Positions 17,122 through 26,334 of a stretch of 64,000 nucleotides of DNA are shown here, piece by piece; position 1 is the first letter of the stretch, and every line of letters begins with the position of its first letter. Position numbers and translations under genes: made by a program. Location: contig NZ_LOCN01000031.1 of assembly GCF_001574435.1 (NCBI RefSeq), positions 1-64,000 on the forward strand, read 5' to 3'. The notes beneath the pieces are model-generated. The model saw nothing but the letters and a program-made list of their open reading frames with translations. It ran no database searches and was not told where the DNA came from. The stretch is from Moritella sp. JT01. Its GTDB lineage: Bacteria > Pseudomonadota > Gammaproteobacteria > Enterobacterales > Moritellaceae.

Positions 17122-18801
17122 CTACAAACGGCAGCTTGCGGTAATATCTAAACGTGGGTTAATCACGTCACTTTCGACACCGTACAATCCAAGTAAAGTG
17201 TGGAATAAATTATCGTGAGAGAACGTTTCTGTTTTTGCTTTTTCTATTAAACAGCGTTTATCAATGCCTTTCGCGTCAGCATATTGTTGCGGTAGCCACA
17301 TGAATAATGGTACTTGAGTTTGCTCTTCAGGAGCGAACGTATAAGGCGTACCGTGTAAGTATAACCCTTTTTCGCCTAATGATTCTCCGTGATCAGACAG
17401 ATACATCAGAGCGACGTTATAATCTTTTGAATAGCTTTGCAGTTTCTTAATTGTTTCCGCAATCACGTAATCGGTATAAGCGATCGTATTATCATAGACA
17501 TTAACGATTTCTTCGTCGGTACAATTTTCAATATCACTCTGATTACATGATGGCGTAAATAGTTCTTTTTGCGCCGGGTATCGCTGCCAATATGTCGGAC
17601 CATGGCTGCCAATCAGATGCATGGCGATTAATTTATTGCCTTTCATTTTCGCGACTTCATCATCAAATGACTTTAACATGACTTCGTCATAGCAGGTGGA
17701 GCCATTACACACATCGGTATATTTATCGGTATCGATAGTGATTTTAGTAACCCCTTTCGCTACTGATTTATCTCCTCCATCATTCTCTTTCCATAGCGTA
17801 TCTATGTTTGCATATGTTAATACATCAAGTACGTTATCTTGGCTGTTAGCTCGGTTTTTATTATAGTTGTTGCGATCTAGATTTGAGAACATGCAAGGTA
17901 ATGAGTGTGCTGTTGCCGTACCGCAAGATGAAACATCTTGAAACGAGATAATCCCCATATCCTGTGTGTAAGGGTTGGTATTACGTGAATAACCGTTATA
18001 ACCAATATTCATGGAACGTGCGGTTTCACCAACAATCAATACCATTAAGGTAGGCTTACCATTGATTGCTACGGGTAGAGTTGCATCTGTACCTTGCGTT
18101 TTATAAGCTAGCTTTTCTGTAAAGAATTCATTTTTTATGTATTTAAAACTATTAAAAATATGTGCAGGCACAATCATTTTATTGAGATAAGAGTTATTGC
18201 GGCCTACAGAAGCATAGTCTTTATAAAAAAATGCTGCGATTAAAACCAATACAACGATGGCAGATAAGACCAACATCAGTCTTTTGAAAGCACGTTTTAG
18301 TAATGACTCTTGGGTATTAAATTTTATTAATGCAATTAATATTACGGGAAGAATACCAACCAACAACAGATAACTGATCGAACTTGAATTGACATACGAT
18401 GACATCTCACCAGTATTGGTTTCCATCACATTTTCAATCATTGTATAATCAAATAACACGCCATATTTTAATGTCGCATAGCAAGCTGCGGCGGATGACA
18501 CGAGTACAAAAATAAAGAATGGCTTGGCAAAATAAGGGATCGCAAATAACGAAAAAATAATGACAAAAGCACTGCTTAGTAAGAGGGGTGCAGTATAAAC
18601 AAATAACCAATTGTTGGTATCTGCGGTAATCTCAATTAAGCGTGAGATGATTGGTACATTGAGAACAAAGCCAAAATACAACGAATACAGCAATAAAAAC
18701 TTGGTCATGCTGATATTAATACGAAACTTACGTAATGTATTGGTACTAATATTAAGGCTCGAGATTGAGCTATTTTGTTGAGCGTTAAGTATGTTTTTCA
18801 T
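17122..18801 (-). CDS. eptA: Lipid A phosphoethanolamine transferase
   Basis: A 559-residue inner-membrane enzyme that transfers phosphoethanolamine from phosphatidylethanolamine to lipid A. Five N-terminal membrane helices (about 30-200) precede a periplasmic alkaline-phosphatase-like domain with the nucleophile region 'VLIVGETARSMNIGYNGYSRNTNP', 'SCGTATAHSLPCMFS' and 'YLSDHGESLGEKGLYLHGTPY' metal ligands. The ATG at 18801 is chosen: it starts two bases after the dgkA stop, whereas the longer frame to 18846 would overlap dgkA. The operon with dgkA makes sense because the reaction releases diacylglycerol. The family is linked to polymyxin resistance. Confidence 0.92.
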   Translation of the reverse strand: MKNILNAQQNSSISSLNISTNTLRKFRINISMTKFLLLYSLYFGFVLNVPIISRLIEITADTNNWLFVYTAPLLLSSAFVIIFSLFAIPYFAKPFFIFVLVSSAAACYATLKYGVLFDYTMIENVMETNTGEMSSYVNSSSISYLLLVGILPVILIALIKFNTQESLLKRAFKRLMLVLSAIVVLVLIAAFFYKDYASVGRNNSYLNKMIVPAHIFNSFKYIKNEFFTEKLAYKTQGTDATLPVAINGKPTLMVLIVGETARSMNIGYNGYSRNTNPYTQDMGIISFQDVSSCGTATAHSLPCMFSNLDRNNYNKNRANSQDNVLDVLTYANIDTLWKENDGGDKSVAKGVTKITIDTDKYTDVCNGSTCYDEVMLKSFDDEVAKMKGNKLIAMHLIGSHGPTYWQRYPAQKELFTPSCNQSDIENCTDEEIVNVYDNTIAYTDYVIAETIKKLQSYSKDYNVALMYLSDHGESLGEKGLYLHGTPYTFAPEEQTQVPLFMWLPQQYADAKGIDKRCLIEKAKTETFSHDNLFHTLLGLYGVESDVINPRLDITASCRL

Positions 18802-18803
18802 CG

Positions 18804-19193
18804 TTATAGTATCACTATCATAAACCAAATGAATGCCGTTAAGCACAGAGTGACAAACACGGCCGCTGAGCCGATGTCTTTCGCCCGACCACTTAATTCG
18901 TGATGTTCTGTGCCAATGCGATCAACAACTGCTTCAATAGCCGAATTTAATAATTCAACAATGAACACGAGTACTAATGGTGCAACGAGCAATATTTTTT
19001 CAACATTACTGATGTCTAATAACAGAGCTATAGGCGTGAAAATGACCAGTAATAGTAATTCTTGTCTTATCGCGGACTCGTATTTAAATGCAGCTCTTAA
19101 TCCTAGATATGAATATCCGGTGGCTTTAATAATTCGTGTTATACCTGTATATCCGGGTTTACCGGCGTTGTTAGGTACTTTTTTTTGATTCAT
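18804..19193 (-). CDS. dgkA: Diacylglycerol kinase
   Basis: A 129-residue small membrane kinase with three predicted helices. The signature E-L-L-N-S-A-I-E-A-V-V-D-R is present, and 'KDIGSAAVFV' carries the conserved catalytic/ATP region. It phosphorylates diacylglycerol to phosphatidic acid, recycling the product of the downstream phosphoethanolamine transferase, whose start codon lies two bases after this stop. Two TGTAAG repeats (CTTACA on this gene's strand) with 10-bp phasing stand about 65-80 bases upstream of its start and could bind a response regulator. Confidence 0.93.
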   Translation of the reverse strand: MNQKKVPNNAGKPGYTGITRIIKATGYSYLGLRAAFKYESAIRQELLLLVIFTPIALLLDISNVEKILLVAPLVLVFIVELLNSAIEAVVDRIGTEHHELSGRAKDIGSAAVFVTLCLTAFIWFMIVIL

Positions 19194-19539
19194 TTGTTCA
19201 TCGATCCTAATTTTTTGAAATAAACAGCTAATTAAAACATAATTATAGTGTCGTGTGTTGTAAGTGAATGTAAGAGTTTCTACACAGTATTGTATAAAAA
19301 GCAGGCTGTAACGTAGTGTTATTGGCTGTTTGTAGCGCTGACTACGCTAATTTTAAAGATAAATCAATCTAATCTAATCTCATATCAAATAAATAAAACT
19401 GGACTACTTTAGCGTGGGGGGTGTGGGGCGTTGTAGTTACTGTTGCGCTATTAGGCATCACATTTCATGTTTTTGTATTGTTACCGTGCTGTGTGTTCGG
19501 TAGTATTGATGTTTATGACAACATAATGTATTGGATTGG
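19194..19539. other. 346-bp divergent intergenic region, dgkA / lipoprotein
   Basis: Holds promoters for dgkA-eptA (leftward) and for the lipoprotein gene (rightward). Visible elements are the TGTAAG pair (19259-19274), a short ATCTA-type repeat (19366-19380) and a G-rich run near 19415-19430. No coding frame. Confidence 0.5.
19259..19274. promoter_or_regulatory. Two TGTAAG repeats phased at 10 bp
   Basis: TGTAAG at 19259-19264 and at 19269-19274, exactly one helical turn apart, as at 8363-8388. Read toward dgkA it is CTTACA-N4-CTTACA, reminiscent of OmpR-family response-regulator direct repeats such as PmrA-type sites. Confidence 0.4.
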
Positions 19540-20658
19540 ATGAACAAAATGAAGAAAACCCTGTGTGCGGCGATCATTATATCGGCTGCTGGATTATCAG
19601 GCTGTGCGTCGACTGAATCAACGCAACAAAATGTTCATAATACCAATGATGTTGTAGTCATGGATGAGGCTGCGCTAGCGATACAAAAAATTAAAGCGCT
19701 GGCTGAACATGTTGAGCAGCAATACCAAGCGGCAAAAGAACAGAACTATGTTTACTTTGCACCAGACAGTTGGGGAGATGTAAATTCCGATGTCCGAACG
19801 ATGCGTACACTGGTGGCGAGATTTGATCCCAATGACCAAGGATTTTTTGGCGGTCCCTCGGAAAGCAAAGTAATCGATAAAATTGAAGAGGCGCAAGCAG
19901 CATTAGATAAAGCTGTGCGTATTAAACAACTGGTATCGGTATTTTTAGCGCAGCAGTTAGCTGACATTGAATATTTATCACCACAAGTTCATGGGCAATG
20001 GCAAAATGCATTAAATGATATTAACGAAAGTACGGCTGATTTAATTGCGGACATTGAAGATGATGACTCAACTGACGGTTATGAAAAACGCAGTACGGCT
20101 GTGCAAGCACGTTTATTACAACTCGAGATCCGAATTGTTAAAAGTAATTACTACACGCCATTGGTAAAGAAAATGAAAAAAATGGATCAAAACCTGATCC
20201 CACAAACATATGCCCAAATACAACAGAGCGTGCAGCAGTTGAATGATGCGATTGTGCTTGCTCCGCGAAAGCAACATATTATCGAAAATATCGTGACTAA
20301 AGTGGAAGACGATTTACGCCGCGCCAACAACGTCACCACAGAAGTGAAGTGGATCAACAGTGTTGATCGTTCTGACGGTGAAAAGATCGCGTTACGTTAT
20401 CGCGATGCGATTGCAACAGTGGCATTTAATTTATTTTCAGAAGATATTTCTAGCCTTACCTATGTTGAGCAAATCACGTATTTTAATGATGCATTGCATA
20501 ATAAACTTGAACAGCAACAAGCCCGTAATGATGAGCAAGCCCAGCTAATTATTACCTTAACAGAAAAGGTGAAAACGGCACTGACAGAGACTGATATTGT
20601 AACAAACAATGCAGTCATCATTGACTCGGATATTATTACCAAGACTGCTGCAGAGTAG
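19540..20658 (+). CDS. Predicted lipoprotein with coiled coils, function unknown
   Basis: A 372-residue protein. The N-terminus is MNKMKKTLCAAIIISAAGLSGCAS, a signal peptide with the lipobox LSGC, so it should be lipid-anchored in the envelope; S at +3 suggests the outer membrane. The rest is rich in Q, A, D, E and K with long predicted helices and likely coiled coils, and no enzyme motif. The ATG at 19540 is preferred to a TTG at 19531. It lies 5 bases before the TauD-family gene, so both are probably co-transcribed, but no functional link is evident. I do not recognise the family. Confidence 0.7.
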   Translation: MNKMKKTLCAAIIISAAGLSGCASTESTQQNVHNTNDVVVMDEAALAIQKIKALAEHVEQQYQAAKEQNYVYFAPDSWGDVNSDVRTMRTLVARFDPNDQGFFGGPSESKVIDKIEEAQAALDKAVRIKQLVSVFLAQQLADIEYLSPQVHGQWQNALNDINESTADLIADIEDDDSTDGYEKRSTAVQARLLQLEIRIVKSNYYTPLVKKMKKMDQNLIPQTYAQIQQSVQQLNDAIVLAPRKQHIIENIVTKVEDDLRRANNVTTEVKWINSVDRSDGEKIALRYRDAIATVAFNLFSEDISSLTYVEQITYFNDALHNKLEQQQARNDEQAQLIITLTEKVKTALTETDIVTNNAVIIDSDIITKTAAE

Positions 20659-20663
20659 GCATA

Positions 20664-21476
20664 ATGAAGATTGAACTGCTTACTCCTCATATTGGCGCGT
20701 TGATCCATGACGTTGATTTAGCCACTTGTAATGACAGTACGTTTGAAGCTGTGTATCAAGCGTGGTTTACCCATCAAGTGATCTTCTTTCGTGAGCAAGC
20801 TTTTTCACCGCAGCAACAGTTAACTATTGCTGCCCGTTTTGGGGAATTAGAGCCAGTACATCCTTTTTTCCCTTATGTAGAGCAAGCGCCACAAGTCAGT
20901 GTTATTGAAACCGTTAGCGGTAAGCCACCATTAGAAAGTTTTTGGCATACCGATTTAACCTGGCGAGAGCAACCTTCTAAAGCGTCTATTCTTCACGCGC
21001 AATATGTGCCTGCCTGCGGTGGTGATACCTTGTGGTGCTCGATGAGCGCTGTATTTCGGGATTTACCTGAACAAGATAAAGTACTGCTGCGAGAGCTATC
21101 TGCCATGCATGCGTTATTTGCCTTTGATGGTATAGAAGCGAGTGAGATCACCGAGGATTGGCAAAAAGAGGTGATTGCAGTATCGGCACAAAATCCGCCT
21201 GTATCGCACCCTGTTATAACGCGTCACCCAGACACAGGTGAAGAAGTCTTATTTATTAACGAGCAGTTCACCCGTTATATTATTGGTATGAACCGTGATG
21301 ACAGTCATGCGTTGTTAGCGAAATTATTTTCAATGGCAAGACAACCAGAGTATCAGGTTCGTTTTAAGTGGCAGCCAAATTCAGTGGCAATTTGGGACAA
21401 CCGTAGCACCCAGCATTATGCGGTCATTGATTATGCCGATAGCCCACGTAAATTACACCGCGTGACGGTCGTTTGA
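20664..21476 (+). CDS. TauD/TfdA-family Fe(II)/2-oxoglutarate dioxygenase
   Basis: A 270-residue enzyme of usual family length. The iron-binding facial triad is His95 and Asp97 (W-H-T-D) and distal His251 (T-Q-H-Y). The 2-oxoglutarate-binding Arg lies in the C-terminal 'SPRKLHRVTV'. The family oxidises taurine, 2,4-D, alkylsulfates and other small acids; the N-terminal 'HIGALIHDVDL' is typical for TauD-like members. No sulfonate transporter is nearby, so the substrate is open. It probably shares a transcript with the upstream lipoprotein, and a strong terminator follows. Confidence 0.88.
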   Translation: MKIELLTPHIGALIHDVDLATCNDSTFEAVYQAWFTHQVIFFREQAFSPQQQLTIAARFGELEPVHPFFPYVEQAPQVSVIETVSGKPPLESFWHTDLTWREQPSKASILHAQYVPACGGDTLWCSMSAVFRDLPEQDKVLLRELSAMHALFAFDGIEASEITEDWQKEVIAVSAQNPPVSHPVITRHPDTGEEVLFINEQFTRYIIGMNRDDSHALLAKLFSMARQPEYQVRFKWQPNSVAIWDNRSTQHYAVIDYADSPRKLHRVTVV

Positions 21477-21504
21477 TTTAGTCGAATAAAGAGTAATTCT
21501 AATC

Positions 21505-21548
21505 GATAAAAAAAGAGAAATACGTGAGTCGTATTTCTCTTTTTTATC
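21505..21548. terminator. Bidirectional terminator
   Basis: GATAAAAAAAGAGAAATACG (21505-21524), loop TGAGT, CGTATTTCTCTTTTTTATC (21530-21548). A long near-perfect stem with A and T runs on both sides, between the convergent TauD-family and ugpC-like genes. Confidence 0.9.
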
Positions 21549-21593
21549 GTCTAATGTTATTGCACATTAAATGATGGCGAAATTAACGCTACT

Positions 21594-22733
21594 CTAATTA
21601 AGCAATGCCAATTCACTATCAATATCGAACAAGTGGCAGTGTGCCATATCGAAATGCATAAAATGACTTTCGCTATGTTGGATATTGGTATTTAGATCAA
21701 AGTGACAGCGAGAAATAATCTGTTCTTGCCCTAATGTACAATAGAGATAAACTTCATTGCCCATCGACTCTACGACTTTAATGTAAGTCAGTTCAACGTT
21801 TTGTTTTGGCTCTGATGTATTTTCTTTTGAGGGTGTAATCACTGAAATGTGTTCAGGGCGCAGCCCAAACCAAACTTGTTGACCTATTTTATGGGTGACT
21901 TTGTCGGCTTTATTCGCTGGTAATACGAATTGTGAACCGTTATCTAATTGCACATAAGTAAGGTCGTTTTCTTGAGCAAGTGTCGCGCGGATCAAGTTCA
22001 TCGCGGGAGAACCAATAAAGCCTGCAACAAACTTATTGGCGGGATAATGATACAAGTTCATTGGCGTATCAACTTGCATGATCTGACCTTGGTCCAGCAC
22101 GCAAATACGATCACCGAGCGTCATCGCTTCGACCTGATCATGGGTCACGTAAATCATCGTTGCATTTTGACCTTCGGCTTTCAAATTCTGGTGTAATTGG
22201 GCGATACTGATACGGGTTGAAACGCGTAATTTAGCATCTAAATTTGACAAGGGTTCGTCAAATAAAAATACATCTGGTTTACGTACCATCGCACGACCTA
22301 AGGCGACACGTTGGCGTTGTCCTCCTGACATTTCACCGGGTTTACTGTCGAGTAGGTGAGTGATTTCTAAGGTTTCTGCAGCATCACTAATGCGACGTTC
22401 TATTTCGCGTTTATTGATTTTTTGTTGTTTTAAACCAAAGGCCATATTCTCATAAACAGACATATGCGGGTATAACGCGTAATTTTGAAATACCATCGAA
22501 ATGCCACGGTCTTTGGGTGGTAAATTATTTACACACTTGTTACCAATCATGATCTCGCCATTGCTGATTTCTTCTAATCCAGCAATCATGCGTAATGTGG
22601 TGGATTTTGCACAGCCAGAAGGACCAACAAACACCATGAACTCACCTTCATTAATGGTGAGGTCGATACCATGAACGGCTTTGAACCCATTTGGATAAAC
22701 TTTTTCTACTTGACGTAGTATTACTTCAGCCAT
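21594..22733 (-). CDS. ABC transporter ATP-binding protein, UgpC/MalK type
   Basis: A 379-residue ATPase of the CUT1 type. Walker A is GPSGCAKST (about 37-45, with Ala where Gly usually precedes the Lys), the signature is [14 protein letters not shown], Walker B '[16 protein letters not shown]', the switch His in 'YVTHDQ', and a C-terminal MalK-type regulatory OB region (about 240-379, '[10 protein letters not shown]'). It would energise the two permeases at 26335 and 27285. It is last in the leftward cluster (permease, permease, binding protein, PHP hydrolase, HAD phosphatase, ATPase), whose make-up suggests uptake of a glycerol-phosphodiester-like compound. Confidence 0.9.
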   Translation of the reverse strand: MAEVILRQVEKVYPNGFKAVHGIDLTINEGEFMVFVGPSGCAKSTTLRMIAGLEEISNGEIMIGNKCVNNLPPKDRGISMVFQNYALYPHMSVYENMAFGLKQQKINKREIERRISDAAETLEITHLLDSKPGEMSGGQRQRVALGRAMVRKPDVFLFDEPLSNLDAKLRVSTRISIAQLHQNLKAEGQNATMIYVTHDQVEAMTLGDRICVLDQGQIMQVDTPMNLYHYPANKFVAGFIGSPAMNLIRATLAQENDLTYVQLDNGSQFVLPANKADKVTHKIGQQVWFGLRPEHISVITPSKENTSEPKQNVELTYIKVVESMGNEVYLYCTLGQEQIISRCHFDLNTNIQHSESHFMHFDMAHCHLFDIDSELALLN

Positions 22734-22762
22734 TGTGATTTCCGTATTATTAGTTGTTATTA

Positions 22763-23497
22763 TTATAAATTAATCGTCATTAATAAACTTGTGTCAAAGT
22801 CGGCAACTGAATGCAGGACAATATCAGCGTAAGGCTGTAATTCGTCGTCGGTTGCAGTCCCAGTTAAAACACCGACCGTGCTAGCGCCCGCATTACGGCC
22901 AAATTCCATATCAGAAACCGTATCGCCAAACATGGTGACTTGCTGTGGCGTGAGATCGCAGCGATTGCAAAATGCATTAAGTAGTGCTGGCGCTGGTTTT
23001 GGCGCGATATCACCATCTGAATAACCGACATAATCGAATAAGTCATAGAGTTCAGCTTGCACGAGACTGTAGACAGTTGAATCTTTAGTGTCCGCCGTAG
23101 CAATGCCGAGTTTGAAGCCTTGTTCTTTTAGAGTAAGCAGCTTCGCTTTAATACCTGGCAATGATTGGATCAGTGCGGGATTATCTTGAACTTGCTTATT
23201 GAAAAGTTGTTTTACCGTGTGGCTGAACTGGGCCTTATCACTGCTTAGTTGTAATAATTGATACCAAGCATCAGCCGTATCTTCGACGGGGTTGGAGGCA
23301 AGCAAACCATGATTATCAACATGATTACCGCGTACACCTATTGCCGCTAACAATGCAACGTCATCAACGTCATGGTTATTTTCTGCTACGTAGGCAATTA
23401 ATGTGTCTGCCGCTGCGCCTTGCGCTACGTGTAGCCACATTTGATGAAACTCCAGTAATGTTCCGTCTTTATCGAACAGTAATCCTTTAATTTCCAT
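22763..23497 (-). CDS. HAD-family phosphatase, phosphoglycolate phosphatase-like
   Basis: A 244-residue HAD hydrolase. Motif I is '[12 protein letters not shown]' with nucleophile Asp and acid/base Asp two residues later; motif II is 'IATADTKDS', and the acidic motif IV region is '[17 protein letters not shown]'. The helical cap lies between motifs I and II. It overlaps the preceding PHP-hydrolase gene by 11 bases, so translation is coupled. In this ABC cluster it could remove phosphate from a monoester released by the PHP enzyme; that substrate assignment is inferred. Confidence 0.85.
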   Translation of the reverse strand: MEIKGLLFDKDGTLLEFHQMWLHVAQGAAADTLIAYVAENNHDVDDVALLAAIGVRGNHVDNHGLLASNPVEDTADAWYQLLQLSSDKAQFSHTVKQLFNKQVQDNPALIQSLPGIKAKLLTLKEQGFKLGIATADTKDSTVYSLVQAELYDLFDYVGYSDGDIAPKPAPALLNAFCNRCDLTPQQVTMFGDTVSDMEFGRNAGASTVGVLTGTATDDELQPYADIVLHSVADFDTSLLMTINL

Positions 23498-24968
23498 TAT
23501 TATTTATTAACTCCATTAGTTCGCCCCAAGTACCAACTAAAGGCTGGCTAAAGATGGCTTGTGTACCGTTATAAATCGGGTTTATGACGCCCTCAAACTC
23601 GGACGCCGCAAGGTCATCTAATCGACCTCGGCGGATATCAATACGTAACCAGGCATATGTACTCATATCCACTTGAAAATGGATATTTTTGGTCGTGAGT
23701 TTAATGCGTTTTATCACATTGCCGTCAGCGATACATTCTGCATAATAGCTCGTGCTGTTATCTGTCACCGCCAGATGATAATCGACTATATTTGTGCCGA
23801 CATCTTGACCTGGTAAGACTGCACCAGAATTAAGTTGAAAAACCAACCCACATTGACGCTCTAGATAAACATGACCTTGGCGTAAACCTTGTAAAATACC
23901 GTTACCCGATAAGGTATCGGCATAGACAAATGTACTTGGATCACCATAGACAGATGGCTCTGTTGCATTGGCATTGCGTTCATGGGGCGCTAAGTGTGAG
24001 TCACTGCCACCAACAGCCGCGATACGATGACCGCTGTTCCATATGTGCGTTAATAGGATTAATGCATCTTCAGTGGCTTTGGGTGATGTTGACCATGTAG
24101 GGTCACAGCAGACCTCAAAGGTATTTACTTTTTCTAGCGCGATATTTGCGTAATGCCAGTGCCAAGGTTTCATCGCTGGGTGATTAATACTGATATTACC
24201 TTCACCTTGTGCCACTAGACCGAGTCCCTGTTCAATCAATGCAGCACTGGAATAAGTGGCATTAAACATATTGAGCGTGCGGCGCGGGCCGTGCACATTA
24301 AAATGGCCTTGGTCTGTGGTGACCTCAATCGCAGGTAACATTAATGTATGTTCACAAACGGGCAGTGCAGGGTGACAAATATTGTGCTCGGTGAGAAAAA
24401 AGAAATCGAGCGCTTGTTGCTGGGCTATTTGGGTTGCTGCAGCGAGGGTATTATTCCCATCTGATAATTGCGTATGGGCATGTAAATCACCACGATACCA
24501 AGCGGCGTTATTATTTTTACTGTGGTTGTAATCAAAATGAATGCTGTGATCAAGCGGAGCGTCTTTATCGGCAACTAAACAAGCATGCGTTTGCGTTGCT
24601 AACAATTTCTCATGACTGCTATATTCGGGATCAATATGCTCACTTAATTCAACATCAATCGCATAGCACATGGCTTTTGGCGTTCTGGTTTCACCTTCAA
24701 GATTATACAAATGTAATTGCCAATCGCCTGGAGGTAAATGACCTGAAATACCACCAAGTGAGGCAGATTCCGGCGTTAAAATTAAGGTTTTTCTGGCTTT
24801 TTCAAATAACAAATTTGCACGTAACTGTTGCTTACTGTCATACAGATAGGCATATAAAAAGCCTTTCTTTACTGTAGTTGCAGTAAGGGTGAGGGTATTA
24901 ATATTGGCGTTAACATTAAAATTCAAAACGCGATGGCCAAAGACCAACTCACCGGTAAAATTCAACAT
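23487..24968 (-). CDS. PHP-domain metallohydrolase (CehA/McbA type)
   Basis: A 493-residue enzyme. Residues 1-140 form a beta-rich N-terminal domain. From 'WYRGDLHAHTQLSDG' (about 158) a PHP domain follows, with metal ligands in H-x-H, 'LTEHN', 'PAIEVT' and later 'AVGGSDSHLA'. PHP enzymes of this branch hydrolyse phosphodiesters, phosphomonoesters or carboxylate esters. There is no signal peptide, so it acts after import. In an ABC cluster with a HAD phosphatase, a role like that of cytoplasmic UgpQ (splitting an imported phosphodiester) is plausible. The start at 24968 is 79 bases from the binding-protein stop. Confidence 0.82.
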   Translation of the reverse strand: MLNFTGELVFGHRVLNFNVNANINTLTLTATTVKKGFLYAYLYDSKQQLRANLLFEKARKTLILTPESASLGGISGHLPPGDWQLHLYNLEGETRTPKAMCYAIDVELSEHIDPEYSSHEKLLATQTHACLVADKDAPLDHSIHFDYNHSKNNNAAWYRGDLHAHTQLSDGNNTLAAATQIAQQQALDFFFLTEHNICHPALPVCEHTLMLPAIEVTTDQGHFNVHGPRRTLNMFNATYSSAALIEQGLGLVAQGEGNISINHPAMKPWHWHYANIALEKVNTFEVCCDPTWSTSPKATEDALILLTHIWNSGHRIAAVGGSDSHLAPHERNANATEPSVYGDPSTFVYADTLSGNGILQGLRQGHVYLERQCGLVFQLNSGAVLPGQDVGTNIVDYHLAVTDNSTSYYAECIADGNVIKRIKLTTKNIHFQVDMSTYAWLRIDIRRGRLDDLAASEFEGVINPIYNGTQAIFSQPLVGTWGELMELINNNGN

Positions 24969-25047
24969 GGTAAATCCTTGTTGCTATTAGTTGTACTGGT
25001 GATGAATGCAGCGCACTCATCACCCATATTTACGTTTACTTTTGAGA

Positions 25048-26328
25048 CTAGCGATTAGCGCGATCTAGTGCTCGCTGTGCTCGTTTTGCCGCTTGTTTTA
25101 GGGCTTTCTCCGCGGGTATATTTTCGATTAGGATCTGATCTGCCGCGATAGATAATGCATCTATGATCTTGCCTTTGGTTGGATCAAAGAAGTCCTGGCT
25201 TGCTGTGCTTGCTTGTTTTAACGGGATCAAGGATTGGGGATTTTTAGCCGTGTAATCTTGGTATGCAGGAACCTGTTTTACGCTGTTTCGTACCGGGATA
25301 TAACCCGTTTTCATTGACCAGCGTGCAGTATTTTCTGCAGATGTGTAAAACTTCATGAACTCAAATGCCCCTTTTGATGCTTCATCATTGGTGCCTTTTG
25401 GCATGACAAAACTCACTGCGCCAGCTTGCGGTGCTGCAGGATGATTACCCCAGCCAGGTTGTGTGGTTGCACCCAGTTTAGTGAAATCAAGATCACCTTG
25501 ATCACCTGATGAGCCGGTATAACCCAATGCGCGATCTTTCACTACGTCATCAATAGTTTTGTACCAGTATTCCCAACCTTGACCACCGTGATGAATACGC
25601 ATCGTTTCATCTTCATGGATCCACTTGCGGAAGCTATCCCAAACCGTTATCCATTCTGGGGTGTTAATTAAAATAGTTTTACCGTCATCACTGATCACTT
25701 TACCGCCGTTAGAGAATGCAGCATCGATTAAGTTGTCTTCGCCCCACATCGGCTCCCAGCCATAAAATGTCGTATTCCCTTTTGCATCTTTTTGGGTTAC
25801 TGCTGCCGCTACTTTAGCGACGCCTTGCCAGGTGCTAAGGTCTTTGTCAGTAAAGCCATGCTCTGCAAGTACTTGCTTGTTGTAATAAAGAATTTGCGTA
25901 GTGCCGTAAGCAGGTAAACCATAAACTTGACCATCTTTTGCGGTTACTTGCTGGCGGAAAGAACCAAGAAAATCATCAAAATTAAATGTGCTGTCCATAT
26001 AAGGGCGGATATCTCGAGCCAGATTTCGTTCGGCCATCATCTGCGCTTGGCTTGAATAGAGTAATACAAATTCAGGGGCCGTTTTTGACGCTAATCCGGC
26101 CTGTAGTTTCTGATAGGTTTCGTCGTAGTTGCCTTGCAAAGCACTTTTAATCACATACTCATTCTGGCTACTGTTAAATTCAGTAATCAGTGTCGTCATT
26201 AATTGCTGCTGCTTTGAACCACCAGAATACCAAAAGTCCACTTCGGTTTTCGCCATTGCACTACCAGCGAAAGCGAATGCACCCACTGCGTAGCTAGAAC
26301 ATACAATTGCTAATGTTTTCAGTTTCAT
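25048..26328 (-). CDS. ABC transporter substrate-binding protein, UgpB-like
   Basis: A 426-residue periplasmic protein of the SBP_bac_1/CUT1 type. Signal peptide MKLKTLAIVCSSYAVGAFAF ending AMA-K. The mature protein opens 'TEVDFWYSGGSKQQQLMTTLITEFNSSQNEY' and has the family's 'YNKQVLAEHGF' and 'FEFMKFYTSAENTARWSMKTGYIPVR'. Length and motifs resemble UgpB (glycerol-3-phosphate/glycerophosphodiester binding). The companion phosphoesterases support an organophosphate ligand, but a sugar cannot be excluded. It is six bases after the permease gene at 26335. Confidence 0.88.
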   Translation of the reverse strand: MKLKTLAIVCSSYAVGAFAFAGSAMAKTEVDFWYSGGSKQQQLMTTLITEFNSSQNEYVIKSALQGNYDETYQKLQAGLASKTAPEFVLLYSSQAQMMAERNLARDIRPYMDSTFNFDDFLGSFRQQVTAKDGQVYGLPAYGTTQILYYNKQVLAEHGFTDKDLSTWQGVAKVAAAVTQKDAKGNTTFYGWEPMWGEDNLIDAAFSNGGKVISDDGKTILINTPEWITVWDSFRKWIHEDETMRIHHGGQGWEYWYKTIDDVVKDRALGYTGSSGDQGDLDFTKLGATTQPGWGNHPAAPQAGAVSFVMPKGTNDEASKGAFEFMKFYTSAENTARWSMKTGYIPVRNSVKQVPAYQDYTAKNPQSLIPLKQASTASQDFFDPTKGKIIDALSIAADQILIENIPAEKALKQAAKRAQRALDRANR

Positions 26329-26334
26329 ATTTAT

